Assembly (NCBI GenBank): GCA_022447405.1
Contig: JAKVCE010000008.1
Location: forward strand, 1-20,972
Direction of reading: 5' to 3'
DNA from: Planctomycetota bacterium
GTDB lineage: Bacteria > Planctomycetota > UBA1135 > GCA-002686595
Length of the DNA stretch: 20,972 nucleotides
Shown here one piece after another: positions 14,319 to 20,972 of this stretch. Made by a program: the position numbers and the translations under genes. Numbering within the stretch: position 1 is the stretch's first letter; the number at the start of each line of letters is the position of its first letter. The notes under the pieces are model-generated. The model was not told where the DNA came from and ran no database searches. It saw only the letters and a list, made by a program, of their open reading frames with translations.

Positions 14319-15890
14319 ATGCGACCCATGAGAACCCTCCGTAGACCCTCTCCCTCGCGTCAGCGCGGGGCCGCGCTGCTCCTGAGCGTGCTCGTCCTGT
14401 TCGTCGTCATCACGATCTCGATCCAGATCGGGATCGGCACGATGACGGACGCGCGCGTCGCGCGGAACGACCTCGGCCTCGCCGCGATGGACGACGCGAT
14501 CGAATCAGCGATGCTCGAGGTCACGGAGCAGCTGAAGAGCGACATGGGCGGCGGTGAGGAGGGCGCGGGCGCAGACCTCGGCGGGGATGGTGGGGGCGAC
14601 CCCATGGCCGCGATCGAAGCGGCAGAGGGCGGCGGAGAGAGCGGCGCTGTGGACTCGAAGGAGGACGAGTGGGCGCGCCCTCAGCGCACTGAGATCAACG
14701 GGCTGGAGCTGCGCATCTTCGTCCAAGACGAAGACAGCAAGTACAACGTCCTCAACATGCTCACGCCAGATGAGCAGGCGGGGGAGGACAACATGGCGCG
14801 GGTGGCGCGCATCATCGACCTCGCGCGGGAGGGGACCGAGCTCGACATCAACACCTCGGACGCGGAGACGATGGCTCGAGAGATGCGGGAGCACATGCTG
14901 CGACGCTTCTCCACAGCGAGTGATGAGGCCGAGTTCCTCTCGACTGACCCGGAGAGTGACCGCCGCATGCCGCTTAGCTTGCGAGAGTTCGAGCGCCTTG
15001 AGAGCTTTGAGGAGCACCACTTCCGCGACTTCCGTGATGAGATGGGCGGGATCGTCCACTCCTTGGGCTCCTTCCTCACGGTCTGGTCTTGCCTTACGGA
15101 CCAAGAGTCGAGCGGGACCTCTGCCACGAGCGCCGCCGCTACCGTCGCCAACGGCCTCGCGGGCGAGCTCCAAGGGCAGTCGGGCGCCGCGGCGAATGAC
15201 TTCGCTGGTGCGGTCGGCAAGGACGACACCATCGAGGGCTTGGGGACGATCGAGGGAGACAGCGGGCTCGGTGTGCAGGATCAAGGGCCGCAGACTGAGA
15301 GCGGAGAGCAGGGCGGGGGCGCCCTCGCAGGGGCGGACCCCACCGACGGCTTCGGGGTCAACATAAACACCGCACCCCCGGCAGTCCTGAAGGGCATCTT
15401 TGATGACCGGGACATCTCCTCACGCTTCTGGGACGAAGTCATCGAGTACCGAAACACTGAGGAGGAGGTGGAGCTCGAGCCAGGCGCTGAGGAGCCAGAG
15501 CCGGTCTATGACGAGTACGGCAATGAGGTCATCCAGCGTCAGGTCTTTGACACCCTGGAGGAGCTCGGCGAGCTCCGAGGCTGGGAGGACATGCCCGCCG
15601 AGGAGCAGGAGCTCATCCGGGCCTACTCCACCACCTCGAGCAACGTCTTCAGCGTCTTCATCACGGCGCGCAGGAGCACGTCGAACAGCGAGGAGATCTT
15701 CATCGCGAACTCCGCAGCTGAGCGTGAGCGAGAGGAAGAGCTCGCGGCTGGCTTGGTGAGGACGGTCCGCGCGGTCGTGTGGCGCCGCGAGGGCGGCGAG
15801 GAGGGCGCGACCTTGCAGCCGGTCGTCCGTTGGGAGGTCCTCGACTACTCTCCGTACGAGGTCCAGGACTTCCCCGAAGAGGACCGCTGA
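14319..15890 (+). CDS. GspK-like minor pseudopilin
   Basis: A 523-residue protein with a type II prepilin leader: basic N-terminus, SRQRG ending at Gly17 (predicted prepilin peptidase site), then AALLLSVLVLFVVITISI as membrane helix. The mature protein has Leu, not Glu, at position 5, which is the hallmark of GspK, the tip pseudopilin. Near the C-terminal third is FGVNINTAPPAVLKGIF, matching the GspK Asn-x-Asn-Thr-Ala helix motif. Two acidic, Gly-rich low-complexity insertions (about residues 65-110 and 265-350) make it longer than typical GspK. The upstream secretin stop is 69 nt away; a GTG at 14256 is in frame but its product lacks prepilin character before the leader. The ATG at 14328 is a second possible start. 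No other type II secretion genes are in the window. Confidence 0.88.
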   Translation: MRPMRTLRRPSPSRQRGAALLLSVLVLFVVITISIQIGIGTMTDARVARNDLGLAAMDDAIESAMLEVTEQLKSDMGGGEEGAGADLGGDGGGDPMAAIEAAEGGGESGAVDSKEDEWARPQRTEINGLELRIFVQDEDSKYNVLNMLTPDEQAGEDNMARVARIIDLAREGTELDINTSDAETMAREMREHMLRRFSTASDEAEFLSTDPESDRRMPLSLREFERLESFEEHHFRDFRDEMGGIVHSLGSFLTVWSCLTDQESSGTSATSAAATVANGLAGELQGQSGAAANDFAGAVGKDDTIEGLGTIEGDSGLGVQDQGPQTESGEQGGGALAGADPTDGFGVNINTAPPAVLKGIFDDRDISSRFWDEVIEYRNTEEEVELEPGAEEPEPVYDEYGNEVIQRQVFDTLEELGELRGWEDMPAEEQELIRAYSTTSSNVFSVFITARRSTSNSEEIFIANSAAEREREEELAAGLVRTVRAVVWRREGGEEGATLQPVVRWEVLDYSPYEVQDFPEEDR

Positions 15891-15895
15891 TCCTG

Positions 15896-17494
15896 ATGGC
15901 GGGGGGGGCGAAGAGGCGCGGCGTTGACCTTGAGGTGTTCCACCACCTCTTCGCCGCCGCCGCTGAGGAGATGGGTGTGAGCCTGATGCGCTCAGCATTC
16001 AGCCCGAACATCAAAGAGCGCCGCGACTTCTCCTGCGCCCTCTTCGACGCTGAGGGTCGCATGATCGCTCAGGCGGCCCACCTCCCGGTTCACCTCGGCT
16101 CTGCGCCGCTCTCGGTCGCCGCAGCGCGCGCCGCCTTTGAGATGCAGCCGGGCGACGCGGTCTTGTTGAACGACCCCTTCACCGGTGGGACACATCTCCC
16201 AGACCTTACCCTCGTGAGTCCGGTGTTCCTGAGCGGCTCCGAGCGCCCTGACTTCTACTGCGCCAACCGCGCGCACCATGCTGATGTGGGCGGCCAGCAC
16301 CCCGGCTCCATGGCCCCGGCTCTAGACGTCCACGCCGAGGGGCTGAGGATCCCGCCTGTGCGGCTGGTCCGAGGCGGCGAGCTCGTTCAGGAGATGGCTG
16401 ACCTGCTCCTCGCGAACATGCGCGTGCCTGGCGAGCGACGAGGAGACCTCCTCGCGCAGTGGGCAGCCAATCGGGTGGGCGCTGAGCGTCTCGAGGAGAT
16501 GGCTTGCGAGCACGGTCCCGAGGTGATGAGTCGACGCGCTGCGGAGCTCTTGGACTGGACGGAGGGGCTGACACGTGCGCTCATCAAGGAGCTCCCGGAC
16601 GGGACGTGGGACTTCGAAGATCACCTAGACACTGGCGCCGAAGGCGAGGTGCGCTTGCGCGTCGTAATGAAGAAGCGTCGCGGCGCGCTCAGCTTCGACT
16701 TCTCCGAGAGCGATGACCAGGGGAGCGCGCCCGTGAACACGCCGCGTGCTGTAGCGGTGTCCGCGGTCTTCTATCTCCTGCGCCTGCTCCTGCCGCCTGG
16801 CACGCCGACGAACGAGGGCGTCCTCCGACCGGTCGAGATCATCACCAGGCCCGGGAGCGTAGTAGATGCGGTCTACCCAGCGCCCGTGGCAGCGGGGAAC
16901 GTGGAGACAAGCCAGCGCTTGGTCGACGTCCTCTTGGGCGCGGCCTCGAAGGTGTTGAAGGACCGCATCCCTGCGGCGAGCGCAGGGACGATGAGCAACC
17001 TCTCCTTCGGCGTCCGCGCCAAGGAGGGCGCCTTCACCTACTACGAGACGATCGGCGGCGGCGCGGGGGCGGGCCCGGGCGGTCCTGGCGCGCACGCGCT
17101 TCAGACCCACATGACGAACACTCGCAACACCCCCGTGGAGGTGCTGGAGAACCAGCTGCCTCTGAGGGTTCTCTCCAACACGGTGCGCCGGGGCTCTGGC
17201 GGGCGTGGCGAGAGCCGCGGCGGAGACGGGATCATCCGAGAGCTCGAATTCCTGGTTCCGGTGGAGCTGGGCTGGATCGCCTCCAGGCAGAGGCGCGGCC
17301 CCTGGGGACTCCGCGGGGGGTCGCGGGGAGCGAGCGGCCGGCTCACGGTGCGGGTGTCTGCCAGTGCTCTGGCTATGACCCCCGGGCCCCAGGCCTCGCT
17401 CCGCCTGGAGGCTGGCGCAAAGGTGGAGGTCTTGACCCCCGGCGGTGGCGGATTTGGGACCCCGTCAACGCAGCGCGGACGCGAGAGGAAGTAG
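15896..17494 (+). CDS. Hydantoinase B/oxoprolinase-family protein
   Basis: A 532-residue cytoplasmic protein matching HyuB-type subunits of the N-methylhydantoinase/5-oxoprolinase/acetone carboxylase superfamily, which hydrolyse cyclic amides with ATP or act in related carboxylations. Visible features are HLPVHLGS, the GDAVLLNDPFTGGTHLPDL segment, an RAHHADVGG segment, GDLLAQWAANRVG, and the Gly-rich end TPGGGGFGTP. The partner HyuA subunit is not adjacent, so substrate and activity cannot be given. The ATG lies 5 nt after the pseudopilin stop with GAAGAGG inside that gene, so translation is probably coupled. An uninterrupted run of eight G residues occurs at codons 2-5 (15901-15908). The open frame upstream of this ATG overlaps the pseudopilin gene in another frame and is not used. 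Confidence 0.92.
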   Translation: MAGGAKRRGVDLEVFHHLFAAAAEEMGVSLMRSAFSPNIKERRDFSCALFDAEGRMIAQAAHLPVHLGSAPLSVAAARAAFEMQPGDAVLLNDPFTGGTHLPDLTLVSPVFLSGSERPDFYCANRAHHADVGGQHPGSMAPALDVHAEGLRIPPVRLVRGGELVQEMADLLLANMRVPGERRGDLLAQWAANRVGAERLEEMACEHGPEVMSRRAAELLDWTEGLTRALIKELPDGTWDFEDHLDTGAEGEVRLRVVMKKRRGALSFDFSESDDQGSAPVNTPRAVAVSAVFYLLRLLLPPGTPTNEGVLRPVEIITRPGSVVDAVYPAPVAAGNVETSQRLVDVLLGAASKVLKDRIPAASAGTMSNLSFGVRAKEGAFTYYETIGGGAGAGPGGPGAHALQTHMTNTRNTPVEVLENQLPLRVLSNTVRRGSGGRGESRGGDGIIRELEFLVPVELGWIASRQRRGPWGLRGGSRGASGRLTVRVSASALAMTPGPQASLRLEAGAKVEVLTPGGGGFGTPSTQRGRERK

Positions 17495-17497
17495 GAC

Positions 17498-17526
17498 TTG
17501 CCCGCGCCACCGTCGCGCATGACAAT
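17498..17526 (+). promoter_or_regulatory. Candidate promoter for the purA-uppS-cdsA-phoH group
   Basis: TTGCCC (17498-17503) and GACAAT (17521-17526) are spaced by 17 bp, each matching four of six sigma70 consensus positions. Transcription would begin near 17533, about 55 nt before the purA ATG. No other regulatory structure is evident in this 93-bp spacer. Confidence 0.4.
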
Positions 17527-17587
17527 CCCTTGCCGCTCATTTGAGCGCACTCCTCAGCCTCGAACACCCTGACCTCACACCTTCGGA

Positions 17588-18871
17588 ATGCCCTCACTTA
17601 GCGTCTTTGGTGCCCAATGGGGCGATGAAGGAAAGGGGAAGATCATCGACCTCCTCGCGCGAGACGCTGACGTCGTCGTGCGCTACCAAGGGGGCTCGAA
17701 CGCTGGGCACACGGTCATCGTCGGCGAGGACAAGTACGTCCTGCACTTGATCCCCTCTGGGATCCTGCACCCCGGCAAGGTGAACGTCGTCGGCAACGGG
17801 GTGGCGCTCGATCCTTTGACCTTCATGGATGAGGTGGATGGGCTTCGCGAGCGGGGGATCCCGGTGGAGCCGGAGAACCTGCGCCTCTCTACGAGCGCGC
17901 ATGTGATCCTCGACCACCATCGAAAGCTCGACGGTCTCGCTGAGACCTGGCTCGGTGGCGGCCGCATCGGGACCACCGGGCGGGGCATCGGCCCTTGCTA
18001 TGCGGACAAGGCCTCGAGGACGGGGCTGCGGGTCTCGGAGCTCTTGGAGCCCGGGCGCTGCCGTGAGCGCCTCTCTGCGGCGCTCTTAGAAAAGAACGCC
18101 CTCTTCGCTGGGGTTCACGAGGCGGAGGGGCTAGAGCTCGAAGAGCAGGTCGAGAAGTACGTCGCGGTGGGAGAGCGCCTGCGCCCCTTCGTCTGCGACA
18201 CGGGCGCGTACCTCCGCGGCGCGCACGCCGAGGGAAAGAGCCTGCTCTTTGAGGGAGCGCAGGGAGTGATGCTCGACATCGACCACGGGACGTATCCATA
18301 CGTCACCTCTTCAAGCACCGGCGCGAACGGGATTCCGTCGGGCGCGGGCTTCCCCGCAAAGCACGTGGACCGATTGATCGGTATCGCGAAGGCCTACTGC
18401 ACTCGCGTAGGCGAGGGCCCCTTCCCTTCAGAGGAGCATGGGGAGGCGGGAGAGCGCCTTGGGCGCAAGGGCCATGAGTTCGGCGCGACGACCGGACGGC
18501 CGCGGCGCTGCGGATGGTTCGACAGCGTGGCTGTTCGCTACGCGCTGGACCTCAACGGCGCGGACGGGTGGATCATGACTAAGCTCGACGTGCTCGACTC
18601 CTTCGAGAAGATCTGCGTCGGGACCTCTTACAAGGTGGAAGGGGAGGAGTCGCTCACGTATCCGGTGGGGTGCGCCGACCTGAACGCCGTCGAGGTGCAA
18701 TACGAGGAGCTCCCCGGCTGGCAGGAGGACATCACGGCCATACGCAAGTACGAGGAGCTCCCCGCCGCGACCCGAGCGTACGTAGAGTGGGTCGAGGAGC
18801 GCGTCGGCGCCCCTATCGTGATGCTCTCAGTCGGACCTGAGCGAGATCAAGTCATCCCTAGAGGCCTCTGA
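17588..18871 (+). CDS. purA: Adenylosuccinate synthetase
   Basis: A 427-residue protein of normal PurA length. It joins IMP and aspartate with GTP to form adenylosuccinate, the first committed step to AMP. The N-terminal GAQWGDEGKGK holds catalytic Asp13 and the phosphate loop, and NAGHT gives His41, both at the usual numbering. Further family segments are TTGRGIGPCYADK, the EGAQGVMLDIDHGTYPYVTSS stretch, and TTGRPRRCGWFD. The C-terminal guanine-binding end is typical. No clear Shine-Dalgarno precedes the ATG. The stop is 4 nt before the GTG of uppS, so the two are co-transcribed. Confidence 0.98.
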   Translation: MPSLSVFGAQWGDEGKGKIIDLLARDADVVVRYQGGSNAGHTVIVGEDKYVLHLIPSGILHPGKVNVVGNGVALDPLTFMDEVDGLRERGIPVEPENLRLSTSAHVILDHHRKLDGLAETWLGGGRIGTTGRGIGPCYADKASRTGLRVSELLEPGRCRERLSAALLEKNALFAGVHEAEGLELEEQVEKYVAVGERLRPFVCDTGAYLRGAHAEGKSLLFEGAQGVMLDIDHGTYPYVTSSSTGANGIPSGAGFPAKHVDRLIGIAKAYCTRVGEGPFPSEEHGEAGERLGRKGHEFGATTGRPRRCGWFDSVAVRYALDLNGADGWIMTKLDVLDSFEKICVGTSYKVEGEESLTYPVGCADLNAVEVQYEELPGWQEDITAIRKYEELPAATRAYVEWVEERVGAPIVMLSVGPERDQVIPRGL

Positions 18872-18875
18872 TCCA

Positions 18876-19658
18876 GTGACGCCTCCCCCCGAAGTCGTCC
18901 GCCCTGAGCTGGACGGTCCCTTCCCCGAGCACATCGCTGTCGTCATGGACGGGAACGGTCGCTGGGCTGAGGAGCGCTCCAAGCCTCGCGTCTTCGGGCA
19001 CAGAGCGGGGGTCGAGAGCGTCCGGGAGGTCGTGACGAGCTGCGCGAGGATGGGGGTCCAGAGCCTGACGCTCTATGCGTTCAGCGTAGAGAACTGGAAG
19101 CGACCCGAGGCAGAGATCAGCCAGCTGATGCGCCTCTTGAAGGTGTTCCTCGTCCAGGAGCGCAGGGTGCTCATGAAGAACGGAGTGCGCCTCCGAGGTC
19201 TCGGGCGCCTCGAGGACCTCCCCCAGGCGGCCCTCAAGGAGCTGCGGAATACTGAAGAGCTGACCAAGGACAACGACGGGATGCTCCTGCGGCTCGCCCT
19301 CAGCTATGGGAGCCGGACCGAGCTCGCGGAGGCGGCCCGACAGCTCGCGCTGGACGTCCGAGAGGGCGCCCTTGATCCGGAGAGGATCGATGATGAGACC
19401 CTGAGGACCTACCTTTACGACCCCTTGACCCCGGATCCGGACCTCTTGATCCGCACGGCGGGGGAGATGCGCCTCTCCAACTTCCTGCTCTGGCAGTCTT
19501 CCTACTCAGAGCTCTACGTGACCGAGCGGTGCTGGCCGGACTTCCGGGAGCCAGAGCTCATGGAGGCGATCAGCGCCTACGCGACGCGTCGGCGGAAGTA
19601 TGGCGGCTTGGCGGAGACTGAGCGAGAGGCCGTCGGGGAGGAGGGAGCTGGCGCCTGA
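18876..19658 (+). CDS. uppS: Isoprenyl transferase (undecaprenyl diphosphate synthase)
   Basis: A 260-residue cis-prenyltransferase that extends farnesyl diphosphate with isopentenyl diphosphate to the C55 lipid carrier for peptidoglycan and polysaccharide synthesis. The signature HIAVVMDGNGRWA gives catalytic Asp25 and the GNGRW loop; GHRAG, FSVENWKRP and RTAGEMRLSNFLLWQ follow. The last is a small variant of the usual RTSGE(Q/L)RLSNF. A GTG start at 18876 is chosen because it is 4 nt after the purA stop and gives the standard N-terminus, with AGAGG about 10 nt upstream. The C-terminus is acidic. It is followed after 16 nt by cdsA, a common neighbour. Confidence 0.97.
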   Translation: MTPPPEVVRPELDGPFPEHIAVVMDGNGRWAEERSKPRVFGHRAGVESVREVVTSCARMGVQSLTLYAFSVENWKRPEAEISQLMRLLKVFLVQERRVLMKNGVRLRGLGRLEDLPQAALKELRNTEELTKDNDGMLLRLALSYGSRTELAEAARQLALDVREGALDPERIDDETLRTYLYDPLTPDPDLLIRTAGEMRLSNFLLWQSSYSELYVTERCWPDFREPELMEAISAYATRRRKYGGLAETEREAVGEEGAGA

Positions 19659-19674
19659 GGTGCCGCGGGAGCTC

Positions 19675-20706
19675 ATGAGCCAAGACGCTTCCAAGAGCCC
19701 CACTCGAGGTCAGAAGATCCTGCGACGCACGATCGTCGGTGGGTCCATCGCTCTCGTGACCGCGGGGTTGATCTCGTTGACAGGCGGCGCGTCGGGCCCC
19801 TTCTTGGTGCACGGTTTCTCTGCGCTGCTGCTCATTGGTTCGCTGCTTGAGGCCGCTCGGATCGCGAAGGAGCCGCGGGGAGCGCTCTGGAGCTTGAGCG
19901 CTGCCGCCGCAGCGGCCTGGTTGGCGTCGCTGGGTTTCATCAGGGCCCACTCTGGAGAGTGCGACTGCCCGGCGTTGACGGCGCAGAGCTTCACGCAGGT
20001 CGTGACCGTCGCGCTGTCCGCGGGCTTGGTCGCGTCGCTCATCAGCAAGGTGCTCTCTCAGCGGCTCGGATGGGGGGTGCTCATCCCGCTCTGTCTCGTC
20101 TGCGCGCTGCTCACGAACAGCGTCCCTCTCCAGCAGCTGCTCGTGGCGACGGCGTCGCTCCTGTTCGTGCTGGTGGTCTTTGGGATGCGCCCGAGTGAGT
20201 CGCGTCAGGGAGCGCGGGAGAGCTTGGCTGACTGCGCGCGCGTCCTCTGGTTCGTGCCGGCGCTCGCGAGCCTCGCGCTCTTCCACGCAGAGCTAAGCCA
20301 AGCAGGGCTCATCAGCTTGATCCTCCTCTCCAAGATCGGCGACATCTTCGGCTACTTCGGCGGGAGTCTCTTCGGGAGGCACCACCCGCTGCCGCGACTC
20401 AGCCCAGGCAAGACCACAGAGGGCTTCGCCTGCTCGCTCCTCGGCGGGGTCGGCGCAGGGGTCGCGCTGGCTCACTGGGGCGTGCTCCCAGGCGGCGAGG
20501 TGAGCCTCGGCGCGGGCGCGCTCGTCGGCGCGGCGATGAACCTCGCCGCTCAGGGAGGCGACCTCCTGGAGAGCTGGGTGAAGCGGAGGAGCGGCGTGAA
20601 GGACTCGGGCGCCGTCTTCGGTCCCTCTGGAGGATTCCTTGATCTCTTGGACAGCTTCTTCTTCACCATCCCCGTGGCCATCTGGTTCGGCTTGACGGGA
20701 GCGTAG
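19675..20706 (+). CDS. cdsA: Phosphatidate cytidylyltransferase (CDP-diacylglycerol synthase)
   Basis: A 343-residue multi-pass membrane protein that converts phosphatidic acid and CTP into CDP-diacylglycerol for phospholipid synthesis. Several hydrophobic helices precede the conserved KIGDIFGYFGGSLFG (Asp223), SPGKTTEG (from 243) and the C-terminal signature SWVKRRSGVKDSGAVF (from 300) followed by GPSGGFLDLLD. In that signature the usual His-Gly-Gly is Ser-Gly-Gly (Ser318) and the Arg after Asp323 is Leu324, while Lys309, Asp310, Asp323 and Asp326 are kept. The ATG at 19675 is preferred; the open frame extends upstream inside uppS and an in-frame GTG at 19660 is a second option. Located 16 nt after uppS. 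Confidence 0.93.
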   Translation: MSQDASKSPTRGQKILRRTIVGGSIALVTAGLISLTGGASGPFLVHGFSALLLIGSLLEAARIAKEPRGALWSLSAAAAAAWLASLGFIRAHSGECDCPALTAQSFTQVVTVALSAGLVASLISKVLSQRLGWGVLIPLCLVCALLTNSVPLQQLLVATASLLFVLVVFGMRPSESRQGARESLADCARVLWFVPALASLALFHAELSQAGLISLILLSKIGDIFGYFGGSLFGRHHPLPRLSPGKTTEGFACSLLGGVGAGVALAHWGVLPGGEVSLGAGALVGAAMNLAAQGGDLLESWVKRRSGVKDSGAVFGPSGGFLDLLDSFFFTIPVAIWFGLTGA

Positions 20707-20756
20707 CGGCGGGTGAGGATCCCCTGCAGAGACGCCCAGCGCGAGAGTCAACGCCC

Positions 20757-20972
20757 TTGACCGAGATCACCATTCCCCTTCGCTCAAACGACGAGGCCAT
20801 CCTCGTCTTAGGCCCCTACGACCGGTACGCGAAGCTCCTGCGGCAGTCCCTGGGGATCGAGCTCTTCACCCGACGCGGGAACCTCCGCATCAAGGGCGAG
20901 GACTCCTGCGTGGGGGAGGCGAGGGAGCGCATCGAGCACCTCTTGGGGATGGCGCGCAAAGGACGTGAGCTT
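20757..20972 (+). CDS. PhoH-family protein, N-terminal part (cut by window end)
   Basis: The frame is open from a TTG at 20757 to the end of the window (72 codons). It encodes ITIPLRSNDEAILVLGPYD, then RYAKLLRQSLGIEL, RGNLRIKGED and a helix ending in EHLLGM. This is the N-terminal KH-like module found before the ATPase domain of PhoH-like (YbeZ type) proteins, which are linked to RNA metabolism. The Walker motifs lie beyond the window. TTG is chosen because no ATG or GTG is in frame nearby and GAGAG lies about 10 nt upstream; CTG at 20724 is less likely. It lies 50 nt after the cdsA stop on the same strand. Confidence 0.85.
   Translation, partial: MTEITIPLRSNDEAILVLGPYDRYAKLLRQSLGIELFTRRGNLRIKGEDSCVGEARERIEHLLGMARKGREL

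Overview
The window is about 21 kb of GC-rich bacterial chromosome, almost all coding. Three lipoprotein signal peptides with a Cys lipobox, a further exported protein with an ordinary signal peptide, an outer-membrane secretin and a type II pseudopilin show a diderm (Gram-negative type) envelope. The mixture of ordinary housekeeping genes with long, poorly characterised TPR and Ig-like lipoproteins would fit a Planctomycetota- or Myxococcota-like lineage, but no taxonomic marker here lets me fix this. I see no rRNA, tRNA, CRISPR array, insertion sequence or phage gene.

Region 1 (1-5004): the C-terminal end of a membrane transporter (+) converges, with a 3-nt gap, on a three-gene minus-strand operon. 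Read in transcription order, this operon encodes a TPR lipoprotein (start 5004), a paralogous exported TPR protein (start 2813) and a DUF6687-type protein (start 1170). The genes are joined by a 4-nt gap and an ATGA overlap. Region 2 (5005-9025): a divergent intergenic region with a perfect inverted repeat, then a large Ig-like (Big_5-type) surface lipoprotein gene whose signal peptide lies in a different frame from the body (apparent 1-nt frameshift), then a small lipoprotein gene with a good sigma70-like promoter.

Region 3 (9026-11975): the rpsO-pnp pair (ribosomal protein S15 and polynucleotide phosphorylase). Both genes have unusually structured leaders. The rpsO leader folds into three abutting hairpins, and the loop of the third is complementary to the rpsO Shine-Dalgarno. 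The rpsO-pnp spacer holds two long hairpins, a third hairpin presenting AAGGA in its loop, and an A-rich tandem repeat directly before pnp. A textbook intrinsic terminator ends the unit. Region 4 (11976-17494): a stretch without genes that contains three perfect hairpins, a small exported protein of unknown function, a short lipoprotein secretin, a GspK-like pseudopilin and a hydantoinase B/oxoprolinase-family gene in close succession. Region 5 (17495-20972): purA, uppS, cdsA and the start of phoH, probably one operon for AMP synthesis, undecaprenyl carrier synthesis, CDP-diacylglycerol synthesis and RNA metabolism.

The most interesting material is RNA-level: the rpsO and pnp leaders, which look like autoregulatory elements, and the hairpin cluster at 12061-12154. 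The TPR/TPR/DUF6687 operon is the best candidate for an uncharacterised protein system, but its function cannot be read from the sequence.
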